64,000 nt of DNA from Candidatus Methylomirabilota bacterium (GCA_003104975.1 PQAM01000018.1:1-64000); one strand, 5' to 3'; positions 52,594 to 62,415 are shown, counted from the first letter of the stretch. Program-made: numbers and translations. The notes: generated from the letters alone by a model not told the origin.

Positions 52594-54627
52594 ATGGCGC
52601 CTGGTGAGACGGTGACCGTGAACCTGCTGCTCCTCGCCCTCGGCGGCTTCGGCGCCGGCGCAGCGGGGGCGCTCCTGGCAGCGCGCGAGCCGGCTATCTC
52701 GCGATGGGTGGGGCATGCGGGCGCGCTGATCGGCGCCATGGCTGCCTGTGCATTGGGCGTGGCGGGCCTGGCCGGCGGGACGCTGAACGTCGTGATCCCG
52801 GCGCTGCTGCCCATTGGAGGGTTCTCGCTCGGGATGGATCGCCTCAGCGCATTCTTTGTCCTGGTCATTGCGACGGCGGCGATCCCGTCCGCCGTCTACG
52901 CCGTCGCCTATACCCACAGCTACGAGGGTCGATCGTCGCTGGCGGGGATGGGGCTCGGCTTGAACACCTTTCTCGCAGCAATGGTGCTCGTCGTGCTGGC
53001 CCGCAACGCACTGACCTTCCTGGTCATGTGGGAGGCGATGTCGCTGGCATCCTATTTCCTCGTCATGACCGAGGCGGAGAACCGAGAGACGGAGCAGGCG
53101 GGCTGGCTCTATCTGGTCACGACGCATGCGGGCTTTGCCTGTCTGCTGATCGGGTTCCTCCTGATGGCGCACGGAACCGGGACGATGGTCCTTGGCGAAT
53201 GGCGCGCCGCATCGACGGCAGTGGACGGTCCGACGCGTGACGCGATCTTCATCCTGCTCGCGCTCGGCTTTGGGACCAAGGCGGGCGTGGTCCCGCTGCA
53301 TATCTGGCTCCCAAAGGCCCACCCGGCAGCCCCCAGTCACGTCTCTGCCCTGATGTCGGGGGTGATGATTAAACTCGGCGTCTACGGACTGATTCGGATA
53401 GGGTTCGACTGGCTCGGGGTCGGCGCGTCCTGGTGGGGCGGGACGGTTTTGGTCGTTGCGGCCCTGAGCGCGGTACTCGGTGTGCTGTATGCGTTGGTCG
53501 AACAGGATCTCAAGGGCCTGCTCGCCTATTCCAGTGTCGAAAATATCGGCATTATCCTGATCGGGGTGGGGGCCGGGATGCTGTTTCGAAGCTATCGCCT
53601 CGATGCCCTGGCCTCGCTGGCGCTGATCGCGGGCCTGTATCACGCGCTCAATCACGCTATATTCAAGCCCCTCCTCTTCATGGGCGCCGGCGCCGTGATC
53701 CATGCGACCGGCACCAGAAACATGGAGGAGATGGGCGGGCTCATCAAGCGGATGCCGCAGACCGCCGCCTGTTTTCTCGCCGGATCGATCGCCATTGCGG
53801 CGCTGCCGCCGTTCAACGGCTTTGTCAGCGAGTGGCTGATGTTTCAGTCGCTCCTGCTCAGTTTCGAGATTCCGATCACCGGGGTCAATCTGCTCTTTGC
53901 GTTGTCGATCGCCGCACTTGCGCTGACCGGCGGGCTGGCGGCCGCCTGTTTCGTCAAGGCCTTCGGCATCTCGTTTCTGGCGCTCCCGCGCAGCCCGGCG
54001 GCCGAACAGGCGCATGAGGCGCCGCGGATGATGCGCGCGCCGATGGCGCTCGCAGCCATGGCCTGTCTTGCGCTGGGGGTGGCGCCGGTCGGTCTGTTGG
54101 GGCTGCTCAATGCGACGGTGGCCGACCTGATCGGAACCCCTGCGGATATGCGCTTCAACTGGAACGGCATTGTCGCCAATGATGCGTTCGCGATCGTATC
54201 GCCGCTGTGGATTGCCGTCGCGCTGGTCTCGTTGCCGGCGCTGGTCCTGATGACGATGCGCATCATCGGGTCAGGCGGGGGGTCGCGCACATACGAGACC
54301 TGGGGGTGCGGGCGCGCGCTGCAGACCGCACGCTTTGAATATACCGGGGCGGCGTTCGCCAATCCCTTCAAGCGGGTCTTCGCGCCCCTGTACCGTCCGG
54401 TGCGGGAGCTGGACATTCGGTTTCACCCGGAATCCCGAATGTTCGTTGAGACGATCACCTACCGCGATCAGATACGCTCGATCTTCGAAGAGGCGCTGTA
54501 TGGCCCGATCGTCAGGCTGGTGCAGCGCGGCGCGCAGCGGGCGCGCATCGTGCAGTCGGGCAACGTCCATCTCTACCTGGTGTATATCTTCGCGGCGCTG
54601 GTGGCGCTGCTGGCATTGGCGGGGTAG
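52594..54627 (+). CDS. hyfB: Hydrogenase-4-like membrane subunit B (antiporter-like)
   Basis: A 677-residue Mrp/NuoL-type proton-translocating subunit with about 16 membrane helices. The core includes NALTFLVMWEAMSLASYFLV (with the conserved E), GFGTKAGVVPLHIWLPKAHP (K and H), HVSALMSGVMIKLGVYGLIR, and HALNHAIFKPLLFMGAGAV. A C-terminal soluble tail (GLGRALQTARFEYTG-type; here CGRALQTARFEYTGAAFANP) follows. GTG 52588 is an alternative start. Confidence 0.9.
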   Translation: MAPGETVTVNLLLLALGGFGAGAAGALLAAREPAISRWVGHAGALIGAMAACALGVAGLAGGTLNVVIPALLPIGGFSLGMDRLSAFFVLVIATAAIPSAVYAVAYTHSYEGRSSLAGMGLGLNTFLAAMVLVVLARNALTFLVMWEAMSLASYFLVMTEAENRETEQAGWLYLVTTHAGFACLLIGFLLMAHGTGTMVLGEWRAASTAVDGPTRDAIFILLALGFGTKAGVVPLHIWLPKAHPAAPSHVSALMSGVMIKLGVYGLIRIGFDWLGVGASWWGGTVLVVAALSAVLGVLYALVEQDLKGLLAYSSVENIGIILIGVGAGMLFRSYRLDALASLALIAGLYHALNHAIFKPLLFMGAGAVIHATGTRNMEEMGGLIKRMPQTAACFLAGSIAIAALPPFNGFVSEWLMFQSLLLSFEIPITGVNLLFALSIAALALTGGLAAACFVKAFGISFLALPRSPAAEQAHEAPRMMRAPMALAAMACLALGVAPVGLLGLLNATVADLIGTPADMRFNWNGIVANDAFAIVSPLWIAVALVSLPALVLMTMRIIGSGGGSRTYETWGCGRALQTARFEYTGAAFANPFKRVFAPLYRPVRELDIRFHPESRMFVETITYRDQIRSIFEEALYGPIVRLVQRGAQRARIVQSGNVHLYLVYIFAALVALLALAG

Positions 54628-54634
54628 GCGACCG

Positions 54635-55579
54635 ATGCCGACACAGATCCTGATCGAGGCGATGCAGTTGCTGATCGTGGGCCTCGGCGCGCCGCTGCTG
54701 ACGGGATTGGTTCGGCGGGTGAAGGCGCGGCTGCAAGGGCGGCGCGGGGCCGGTGTGCTGCAGCCGTATGCCGATCTGCGGAAGCTGTTGGCGAAAGAGC
54801 CGGTCGTATCCGAGACGACCTCGTGGCTCTTCCGGTTTACGCCGTACCTGCTGGCAGCGACGATGCTGCTCTCGGCGCTGCTCGTTCCGCTGCTCACCAC
54901 CCAGACGCCGCTCCGTTTTCTCGGCAATATCATCGTACTGATGTACCTCTTCCTGCTCGGCACCTTCTTTCTGGCGCTGGCGGGGCTGGACGCCGGCAGT
55001 GCGTTCGGCGGGATGGGGTCCAGTCGTGAGACGGCCGTTGCCGCCCTGGCCGAGCCGACCGTGATGATCGCGATCTTCGCAATGGCCTTTCGTACCGGGA
55101 GTACGAGTCTTGATGAGATTGTCCGACGCGGCGCGTCCGATTCGCTGCTGCTGCTGACCCCCGGGCACCTGCTCGCGTTTCTGGCCTTCTTTATCGTCGC
55201 GCTCGCAGAGACCGGCCGATTGCCGGTGGACAATCCCGCGACGCACCTGGAGCTGACGATGATTCATGAGGCGATGGTGCTGGAGTATTCGGGGCGGTAT
55301 CTGATGCTGATCGAATGGGCCGCCGGCATGAAACTGCTCATCTTCCTGGCGCTGTTGTCGAATCTGTTCTTTCCGTGGGGGATTGCCTCGACCGTGACGC
55401 CGCCCGCGCTCGCTGTCGCCTGTATCGCGCTGATCGTCAAGATCGGCGCGCTGGCGATCGGGATCGCGGCGCTCGAAACCTCAGTGGCCAAGTTGCGGCT
55501 GTTCCGGTTGCCGGCGTTGTTGAGCAGCTCGTTTGCGCTGGCCCTGCTGGCCGTCATCTCGTTTTTGTTCGTGAAATAG
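54635..55579 (+). CDS. hyfC: Hydrogenase-4-like membrane subunit C (NuoH family)
   Basis: A 314-residue integral membrane subunit, start at ATG 54635. GLGAPLLTGLVRRVKARLQG and GRRGAGVLQPYADLRKLLAKE are NuoH/HycD signatures; ETGRLPVDNPATHLELTMIHEAMVLEYSGR is the conserved quinone-module loop (visible as LPVDNPATHLELTMIHE). It links the peripheral arm to the membrane arm. Confidence 0.92.
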   Translation: MPTQILIEAMQLLIVGLGAPLLTGLVRRVKARLQGRRGAGVLQPYADLRKLLAKEPVVSETTSWLFRFTPYLLAATMLLSALLVPLLTTQTPLRFLGNIIVLMYLFLLGTFFLALAGLDAGSAFGGMGSSRETAVAALAEPTVMIAIFAMAFRTGSTSLDEIVRRGASDSLLLLTPGHLLAFLAFFIVALAETGRLPVDNPATHLELTMIHEAMVLEYSGRYLMLIEWAAGMKLLIFLALLSNLFFPWGIASTVTPPALAVACIALIVKIGALAIGIAALETSVAKLRLFRLPALLSSSFALALLAVISFLFVK

Positions 55580-56248
55580 GTGGGGTCGGTGGCGTCCGAA
55601 CTCTTTCCGAAGCTGATTACGTTGCTCGCCTTCACGACCCTGGGGACGGCCTTTCTGCTGATTGTGGGCCGGGACCTGGCGGGTCAGGTCCGGCTCCTCG
55701 CGGCGCAATCGCTGACCCTGGCGATTGCCGCGGCGGTTGTGGCCGCATTCACGAGCAGTGCGGAGTTGGCCGGCGTGGCCGCGGTGCTCGGATTCTTGAA
55801 GGTATTCGTCATCCCGCGTGTCCTGAATCGCGCGGTCACAAAGATCGGCTTGCAGCCGGCCGCGCTGCCGTATCTGGGGACCCCGGCGACACTGGTCGTG
55901 TGCGGCGGCCTGGTCACGATCGCATTCTATGTGATGGCCCCCGTCGCCGCGGCCAACCCGCTTCCCACGGCAGAGGCGATTCCGATCGCCTTCGCCGGCG
56001 TATTTATCGGCTTTTTTGTGATGGTGAACCGCCGGCGCGCCCTCACGCAGATCCTCGGCTTTCTGATGCTCGAGAACAGCATCTTTCTGCTCGTACTGCT
56101 GACCACGTATGGGGTCCCGTTCATTGTGGAGATGGGGGTCTTTCTGGACGTGTTGGTAGCGGTCTTGATTATGGAGGTCTTCGTCTATCGCATCAAAGAG
56201 AACTTTGATTCGATTGAAGTCGACCGGCTGGGGAGACTGCGGGGATGA
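55580..56248 (+). CDS. hyfE: Hydrogenase-4-like membrane subunit E
   Basis: A 222-residue membrane protein (219 if the second GTG, 55589, is used). About seven hydrophobic helices; FLKVFVIPRVLNRAV, MVNRRRALTQILGFLMLENS and VFVYRIKENFDSIEVDRLGRL match HyfE (NuoK-like at the C-terminal part). It overlaps hyfF by ATGA. Confidence 0.85.
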   Translation: MGSVASELFPKLITLLAFTTLGTAFLLIVGRDLAGQVRLLAAQSLTLAIAAAVVAAFTSSAELAGVAAVLGFLKVFVIPRVLNRAVTKIGLQPAALPYLGTPATLVVCGGLVTIAFYVMAPVAAANPLPTAEAIPIAFAGVFIGFFVMVNRRRALTQILGFLMLENSIFLLVLLTTYGVPFIVEMGVFLDVLVAVLIMEVFVYRIKENFDSIEVDRLGRLRG

Positions 56249-57705
56249 GCCTGATCGCGCTGCTGCTGATACCGCTGATCGGATCGGCCCTGATCATGCT
56301 GGTGCGTTCGCGGGTGTGGTTCGAGTCCGTCCACACCGTCGCCGCCCTTGTCGGACTGGCCGCCGGTCTTATGACGGCGGCGCGGGTGTGGCAGGGCGAG
56401 GTACCGACGGCGATCGGCGGGCTGCTTCGCGCCGACGGGCTCTCAGCGTTGATGGTCGTGGTGATCACCCTGCTGGGGGCGATCGCCGCCCTGTACGGGC
56501 TCGGATACATCCGGACCGAATATGACGATACCCGCCTGTCCAGCGTACGCAGTTTCTTCGGGCTCTTTCACCTGTTTATCTTTACCATGCTGCTGGCGGT
56601 GACGACGGATAACCTCGGTATCATGTGGGTGGCTATTGAAGGGACGACCCTGGCGACCGCCTTTCTGGTCAACCTGCACGATACGCCCCGGTCGTTGGAG
56701 GCGGCCTATAAGTACCTCATCCTCTCCTCGGTGGGGATCGCCCTCGCCTTCATCGGCACGGCGCTGTTGTATTACGCCGGCGCATCCCGCGCAGGCGAGA
56801 TTGCGGTGAACTGGACCTCGCTGAAGGACGCAGCGTCATCGCTGAATCCCCAGGTGGTCCGACTGGCGTTCGCCTTTATCGTCGTCGGTTACGGGACCAA
56901 GGCGGGCCTGGCGCCGATGCATACGTGGCTACCGGACGCCCACAGTGAGGCGCCAGCCCCGATCAGCGCGCTGATGTCGGGCGTCCTGCTTAATGTGGGG
57001 CTGTACGCCCTGATGCGTTTCAAGGTGGTGGTGGATATCGCGGTCGGCGCGCACTTTGCCGGCCGCTGGCTGTTGGGCATCGGGTTGCTGTCGCTGGCGG
57101 TCGCGGCGGTTTTTCTGATCGTCCCGCGCAACTACAAACGGATGCTGGCCTATTCGAGCGTCGAACATATCGGCGTCATCTGCATGGGATTGGGATTCGG
57201 CGGTTACTGGGGCGTCCTGGGCGCACTTCTGCACGTCATCAATCATGCGCTGTCGAAGTCATTGCTGTTTCTCTTGTCGGGCAACATCCTGCTGAAATAT
57301 CAGACGACCGATATCCGACGGGTACGTGGGCTGTTACGGGCCTCGCCCCTGACGGCCTGCGCGTTTGCCGCCGGCACGTTTGCGCTGCTGGGCCTCCCTC
57401 CATTCGGGCCGTTTATGAGCGAGTTTCTGATCTTTCGCGCAGGCGTCGAGAACGGCTCCGTATGGGTGGTAATCCTGGGGGTGGCGCTGCTCGCGGTCAT
57501 ATTTGCCGGCATGCTCGGCAGCGTTAATCGGATGCTGTACGGTGAGCCCCCGGAGAAGATGGAGCCCGGCGATGTACTGACGTGGTCGTTGGCGCCGCTG
57601 GTCGTCAACTTTGCCTTATTGCTTGTGCTCGGACTGACCTTTCCGGATACGATCGCTGCGGCCCTGGAACAGGCGCTCCGGGTGCTCGGGGTGTCTCATG
57701 CGTGA
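56245..57705 (+). CDS. hyfF: Hydrogenase-4-like membrane subunit F (NuoN/antiporter-like)
   Basis: A 486-residue proton-channel subunit: NLGIMWVAIEGTTLATAFLV (conserved E), YGTKAGLAPMHTWLPDAHSEA, and HVINHALSKSLLFLLSGNIL. This second antiporter-like subunit is what distinguishes Hyf-type from Hyc-type complexes. Its start overlaps the hyfE stop and its end overlaps hyfG by 8 bases. Confidence 0.92.
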   Translation: MSLIALLLIPLIGSALIMLVRSRVWFESVHTVAALVGLAAGLMTAARVWQGEVPTAIGGLLRADGLSALMVVVITLLGAIAALYGLGYIRTEYDDTRLSSVRSFFGLFHLFIFTMLLAVTTDNLGIMWVAIEGTTLATAFLVNLHDTPRSLEAAYKYLILSSVGIALAFIGTALLYYAGASRAGEIAVNWTSLKDAASSLNPQVVRLAFAFIVVGYGTKAGLAPMHTWLPDAHSEAPAPISALMSGVLLNVGLYALMRFKVVVDIAVGAHFAGRWLLGIGLLSLAVAAVFLIVPRNYKRMLAYSSVEHIGVICMGLGFGGYWGVLGALLHVINHALSKSLLFLLSGNILLKYQTTDIRRVRGLLRASPLTACAFAAGTFALLGLPPFGPFMSEFLIFRAGVENGSVWVVILGVALLAVIFAGMLGSVNRMLYGEPPEKMEPGDVLTWSLAPLVVNFALLLVLGLTFPDTIAAALEQALRVLGVSHA

Positions 57706-59281
57706 TCTGTACGGCGTCGCCCGGCAGCTTCGCGCGACGGGCCTGACGCAGGTCGATCCGTACGCGCACCCGCCGCGGGAGGTGCGTGTCGGCATCGAGC
57801 GGGAAAGGCTGCCTGCGTTTGCCGAGTATGTGCGCGATCGGTTCGAGGCGACACCCGAACTGATCGTCGCCGAAGACACCCGAACGGAGCGTGGTGCCTT
57901 TACGCTACGCTACCTGTTTGAATTCGGGCGAGCTGATCTGTTCGTCGTGGTATCGATGGCGGTCCCGGAGGAGGATCGTCGATTCCCGTCGCTTGCCACC
58001 CGCTGGTATCTGGCCGGCCGATTTGAGCGCGAGATCCACGATCTGTTCGGTCTTATCCCGACCGGTCATCCCGATCTTCGGCGACTGCCGCTGCACCAGT
58101 TCTGGCCCGCCGCGTATCATCCCCTGCTGCAGGATGCGCCGTCGCCGCCCGTCTTCGCGGACGACGGCACGCCCTTTCCATTTCACCGCGTGGAGGGTGA
58201 GGGGATCCATGAGGTCACCGTCGGTCCGGTACACGCGGGGATTATTGAACCGGGCCACTTCCGATTCAGCGTCGAAGGGGAGACCATCGTCAATCTCGAG
58301 ACCCGACTCTATTTCGTCCACAAGGGGATCGAGCGTCTGTTTGAGTCGGTCCCGCTGAGACGCGCGGTAGAGCTGGCCGAACGGATTTCCGGCGACAGCA
58401 GCGTGGCGCACGCGCTGGCGTTCTGCCAGGCGCTTGAATCGGCGGCGGACCTGCAGATCCCGCCGCGCGCGGCCTGGCTGCGCGTCATCCTGCTGGAACT
58501 GGAACGACTTTATAATCACGTCGCGGATGTCGGCGCGATCTGCACGGATACGGGCTTTGCGGTCGCCAATGCCCACGCGATGCGGCTGCGCGAAGATCTG
58601 CTCCGCCTGAACGTCCGACTGGTCGGCCATCGCTTGCTGCGCGGGGCGCTGATGGCGGGCGGCGTCGCGTGCGACGTGACGGCCGAACAGATCGCAGACG
58701 CACGCGAGACGGTCCGACACACGGTCAGCGACTTCGACGAGGTCGTCGAGATCGCATTGCACAATAACCTGGTACTGGACCGGCTGCATGGGACGGGACG
58801 TCTGTCGACACAGACCGCGCGCGAACTACAGGTCGTCGGGCCGGCGGCGCGCGCCAGCGGTATTGATCGGGATGCCCGACGGGATCATCCCTTTGCGGCC
58901 TATGCGGACCTGCCGCCGCGCGTGCCGGTATACAGTGAGGGCGATGTCTGGGCACGACTGATGGTGCGGGTCGACGAGGCGCGAGAGGCTGCCCGTCTGA
59001 TCATGCGGGCCCTGGACGGGCTCCCTGAGGGGACGATCGCGGTACCGCTGTCGGCGCTGCCGGGCGGCGCGAGCGGGTTCGGTCTGGTTGAGGGGTGGCG
59101 CGGACCCATATGGCACTGGCTGGTCGCCGGCGAGGGCAATCGGCTGGCGCGCGTGAAGGTCAAAGACCCGTCCTTCGCCAACTGGCCGGCGCTGCATTAC
59201 GCAATTCTCAAGAACATCGTGCCCGATTTCCCGCTTGTCAATAAGAGCTTCAATCTGTCGTACGCAGGAAACGATCTGTAG
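57698..59281 (+). CDS. hyfG: Hyf/Ehr large subunit lacking the NiFe-binding cysteines
   Basis: A 527-residue NuoC-NuoD fusion. The N-terminal NuoC part has GRFEREIHDLFGLIPTGHPD (about 108-127). The NuoD/NiFe-large-subunit part starts near 160. In hydrogenase-3/4 the L1 motif is ER-CGIC; here it is ERISGDSSVAHAL (about 227), with both cysteines replaced by Ser. The C-terminal L2 motif DPCxxC is VKDPSFANWPALH (about 487). So no Ni-Fe site can form. This matches the definition of Ehr (energy-converting hydrogenase-related) complexes; the electron donor and acceptor are unknown. Confidence 0.92.
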   Translation: MRDLYGVARQLRATGLTQVDPYAHPPREVRVGIERERLPAFAEYVRDRFEATPELIVAEDTRTERGAFTLRYLFEFGRADLFVVVSMAVPEEDRRFPSLATRWYLAGRFEREIHDLFGLIPTGHPDLRRLPLHQFWPAAYHPLLQDAPSPPVFADDGTPFPFHRVEGEGIHEVTVGPVHAGIIEPGHFRFSVEGETIVNLETRLYFVHKGIERLFESVPLRRAVELAERISGDSSVAHALAFCQALESAADLQIPPRAAWLRVILLELERLYNHVADVGAICTDTGFAVANAHAMRLREDLLRLNVRLVGHRLLRGALMAGGVACDVTAEQIADARETVRHTVSDFDEVVEIALHNNLVLDRLHGTGRLSTQTARELQVVGPAARASGIDRDARRDHPFAAYADLPPRVPVYSEGDVWARLMVRVDEAREAARLIMRALDGLPEGTIAVPLSALPGGASGFGLVEGWRGPIWHWLVAGEGNRLARVKVKDPSFANWPALHYAILKNIVPDFPLVNKSFNLSYAGNDL

Positions 59282-59403
59282 GATCGTCTCCCTCGTCCCC
59301 CTGTCGTAGCGCCTTCAGCTTTACAAGCCCCCGTATTTCCGATAAGCTAGGCTGTTATTGTCGTGCCCTGTAATGTAATGCAGAGCGCAAGGAGGAGCCG
59401 ACG

Positions 59404-60855
59404 GTGAAGGGGTTGCTCGACAATCTCGACCTGAGGGCGAAACTGCTCGTGATGATGTTCTCGCTCCTGCTGCTGACGCTTGCCTCGCTCTTCGTCCTGT
59501 ACTGGTATGCGGAGCTGGCGCTGATCGAGCAGGTCGAGAAGCACACAACCGATCTGTCCACCGCCATTCAGATCAGTGTGGAGCGTCTGACCTCGCAGGA
59601 ACGGACCGACGAGGCGCGGCTGCAGGATTACGTGAGCCGCCTGCAACGAAAAGGGGTCAACGAGATCTCGATCGTCAGCAATGAGCAGGAGGTCATCGCC
59701 AGCAGCAATCCGAAACGGGTGGGCGCCACGATCGACCCCAGTCGTCGGGATCTGTTTATCACCGCCCGGCTGGGAGAGGTGCTCGCCAACGAAAAGGGCC
59801 AAAAGACCTACAACCTGCTCGTCCCGATTGTGGTGGGGAATCAGCGGATGGGCTATGCGCTGATCAGCATGGTGCTGGATGATTTTGCCCAGCTCTCGCA
59901 ACTGAACTTCATCAAGCGGCTCGTCGCCACCGTGCTGGTCTTCGGCTTCGGCATCGGCGCCTCGCTCATTCTGTCCTGGAAGTATACCAGGCCGATCGAT
60001 CGGGTGGTTCAGGCGGCGCGCCGGGTCGCCCAAGGCGATCTTGAGGAGACGTTGCCGGTCGAGCGCCACGATGAAATCGGCGAGCTGACGGTCAGCTTCA
60101 ACGACATGGTGCGCAAGCTCCGAGCCAACAAGGAGCTGGAGCAGCGCCTGCACCAGGCCGAGCGCCTTTCCAGCATCGGCCAGTTGGCCTCCGGCATTGC
60201 ACACGAGATCCGGAATCCCTTGAACTTCATCAATCTGAGCATCGATCACCTGCAGAGTCGGTTTTCGCCGACCGATCTCGGCTCACGAGAGGAATTTACC
60301 CATCTGGTGTCGAGGGTGAAAAGCGAGATTCACCGCTTGAATACGATGATTACCAACTTTCTCACCTACGGCAAACCGCTCAAGCTTCAGCCGCGCCCGT
60401 GCGACCTGACCTCGTTGCTTCATGATGTCGTGAAGATGGCCGGCGGCCGGGCTGTCGAGCAGGGGATTGAGATCGATTGTGGCGCGCTGGACACGCTGTT
60501 GATGGCATCGGTAGACGGGGAACAGATCCGGACCTGCCTTGTCAATGTGCTGGTCAATGCCTTCCAGGCCATGCCTCGGGGCGGGAAGCTGACAATTACC
60601 GCGAGGCGGGTGACGGAGGCCGGAAGCCGAGGCTACCTCGAGATCTGCTTCCGGGATACCGGACACGGGATCGCCGCAGAAGACCTGCCGAGGGTGTTCG
60701 AGCCGTACTTCACGACGAAGGAGGTCGGGATCGGATTGGGATTGGCCCTGACGAAGAAGATCGTCGAGGAGCACGGCGGAACGATCGTGCTGGACAGTAT
60801 TCGTGACCAGGGCACCACGGTGAGTATTCGGTTGCCGGCGGAGGAAAAGAGCTGA
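59404..60855 (+). CDS. Membrane sensor histidine kinase
   Basis: A 483-residue kinase starting at GTG 59404 (AAGGAGGAG upstream). TM1 at about 14-40, an extracytoplasmic sensor domain of about 130 residues, TM2 at about 168-192, then HAMP (TRPIDRVVQAARRVAQGDLE), a dimerisation/phosphoacceptor domain with H267 in GIAHEIRNPLNF, and HATPase motifs NAFQAMPRGG, DTGHGIAAEDL and FTTKEVGIGLGLAL. It overlaps the response-regulator gene by one base (ATG starts in its TGA), so the pair works together. Confidence 0.93.
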   Translation: MKGLLDNLDLRAKLLVMMFSLLLLTLASLFVLYWYAELALIEQVEKHTTDLSTAIQISVERLTSQERTDEARLQDYVSRLQRKGVNEISIVSNEQEVIASSNPKRVGATIDPSRRDLFITARLGEVLANEKGQKTYNLLVPIVVGNQRMGYALISMVLDDFAQLSQLNFIKRLVATVLVFGFGIGASLILSWKYTRPIDRVVQAARRVAQGDLEETLPVERHDEIGELTVSFNDMVRKLRANKELEQRLHQAERLSSIGQLASGIAHEIRNPLNFINLSIDHLQSRFSPTDLGSREEFTHLVSRVKSEIHRLNTMITNFLTYGKPLKLQPRPCDLTSLLHDVVKMAGGRAVEQGIEIDCGALDTLLMASVDGEQIRTCLVNVLVNAFQAMPRGGKLTITARRVTEAGSRGYLEICFRDTGHGIAAEDLPRVFEPYFTTKEVGIGLGLALTKKIVEEHGGTIVLDSIRDQGTTVSIRLPAEEKS

Positions 60856-62297
60856 TGGGGGACGGGCGGATCCTGGTGGTCGATGACGAGGGACCTCAGC
60901 GGGAGATCCTTCGGACCATTCTATCGACTGAAGGCTACGCGGTCGAGACGGCGCCCGGGGGAACGGAGGCCCTGCGGCGCTGTCAGGAGAGTCCGTTTGA
61001 CCTGGTGTTGACCGATCTTCGAATGCCGGGAACCGACGGCCTGGCGCTTGTAGAGCGGCTGATCCGCGACGACCCCCCCACCCTGGTCATCCTGATGACC
61101 GCCTACGGCTCTCTGGACTCGGTCGAGCAGGCGCTCAAGAAGGGCGCGTTCGACTATCTGACCAAGCCGCTGGAACGGGAGGAGTTGCTGCTGACGGTGA
61201 AACGGGCCTTTGAGCGCATCCAGTTGGGTCGGGAGAATCGGTTGTTGCGACAGCAGGTGGAGGAGCGCTTTCGGATCGAGGGGATCGTGGGCAGCCACTT
61301 TCGCATGCAGGAGATTTTCGAGAAGATTCGAAGGGTCTCGAACAGCAATTCGACCGTCCTCCTCGTCGGCGAGAGCGGAACCGGCAAGGAGCTGATCGCC
61401 AGGACCATCCATCGACAGAGCCCGCGCAGAGATCACCCCTTTATCGCCGTCAACTGCGCAGCCATCCCGGAGAGTCTGCTGGAAAGTGAGATCTTCGGCC
61501 ACGAGCGGGGCGCGTTCACCGGGGCGGTGGACCGTCGGGCCGGCTGCTTTGAACTGGCACACGGCGGGACCATCTTCCTGGACGAGGTTGCTGAAATGCA
61601 ACTGCCGATCCAGGCGAAATTCCTGCGCGTCCTGCAGGGAGAGACATTCAGAAGGCTGGGGGGGAAACAGGAGATCGATGTCGACGTGCGCGTCATCGCT
61701 GCTACTAATCGAGACCCGGTCGAGGCGGTGAAGGACGGGCTGCTTCGGGAGGATCTGTTCTATCGACTGAACGTGGTCTCCATCGTGATCCCGCCCCTGC
61801 GCGAGCGAAGCACCGACATCCCCCAACTGGTCGAGTATTTCATCAAGAAGCACAGCGACATTGCGGGAAAGCCGATCCGGGGGATCAGTACCGGGGCGAT
61901 GCGCCTCCTCATGAACTACCACTGGCCCGGCAATGTCCGGCAACTGGAGGCGGTGATCGAGCGGGCGATCCTGCTCTCTGAAGGACCTGAGATCACGCAT
62001 TACGATCTCCCCATCGAGGTTCGATTCTTCGACCTCCCGGTTCTACCGGCCCCAACGAGCGCGCCCGGCGGCAAGTTTACGATCGAGATCCCGGAACAGG
62101 GAATCTCCTTTGAGGCGCTGGAGCGCGACCTGATTCTGCAGGCGATGGAGAGGTCCGACTGGGTGATCACCAAGGCGGCGCGTCTCTTGGGGCTCAGTTA
62201 CCGGACACTGCAGTATCGTTTGGAAAAATTTCAGATCAAGCGGGACCCGAAAACCGCTCCTCTCGCGTCCGAGAGCGGATCAACCAGGCAGTTCTAA
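60855..62297 (+). CDS. NtrC-family sigma-54-dependent response regulator
   Basis: A 480-residue activator. Receiver domain with the phospho-acceptor D54 (LVLTDLRMPGTDG); AAA+ domain with Walker A GESGTGKEL, the sigma-54 contact loop GAFTGA (about 216-221) and Walker B GGTIFLDEVAEM; C-terminal Fis-type HTH (AARLLGLSYRTLQYRLEKF). It would activate sigma-54 promoters on phosphorylation by the preceding kinase. No sigma-54 site (TGGCAC-N5-TTGC) was recognised nearby, so the targets are unknown. Confidence 0.93.
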   Translation: MGDGRILVVDDEGPQREILRTILSTEGYAVETAPGGTEALRRCQESPFDLVLTDLRMPGTDGLALVERLIRDDPPTLVILMTAYGSLDSVEQALKKGAFDYLTKPLEREELLLTVKRAFERIQLGRENRLLRQQVEERFRIEGIVGSHFRMQEIFEKIRRVSNSNSTVLLVGESGTGKELIARTIHRQSPRRDHPFIAVNCAAIPESLLESEIFGHERGAFTGAVDRRAGCFELAHGGTIFLDEVAEMQLPIQAKFLRVLQGETFRRLGGKQEIDVDVRVIAATNRDPVEAVKDGLLREDLFYRLNVVSIVIPPLRERSTDIPQLVEYFIKKHSDIAGKPIRGISTGAMRLLMNYHWPGNVRQLEAVIERAILLSEGPEITHYDLPIEVRFFDLPVLPAPTSAPGGKFTIEIPEQGISFEALERDLILQAMERSDWVITKAARLLGLSYRTLQYRLEKFQIKRDPKTAPLASESGSTRQF

Positions 62298-62319
62298 CGA
62301 CAGAAAGGGGGAATGTGAG

Positions 62320-62415
62320 TGGGAAGCGTGGTCAAGAAGCGCCGACAAAAGATGAGTAAACATAAGCACAAGAAGCTGCTGAAGCGGACCAGGCACCAGC
62401 GTCGGAAGAAGTAGA
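62320..62415 (+). CDS. AURKAIP1/COX24-domain small basic protein
   Basis: A 31-residue protein starting at GTG 62320 (AAGGGGG seven bases upstream). The sequence GSVVKKRRQKMSKHKHKKLL then KRTRHQRRKK fits the DUF1713/COX24_C family, also found in the mitochondrial ribosome protein AURKAIP1. It is therefore probably a ribosome-associated or RNA-binding small protein. It is too short for most gene callers. It lies 22 bases after the response-regulator gene. Confidence 0.85.

Noticed and set aside
52429-54015. A 528-codon minus-strand frame opposite hyfB
   Set aside because: Antisense shadow; low-complexity polar composition opposite a clear membrane protein.
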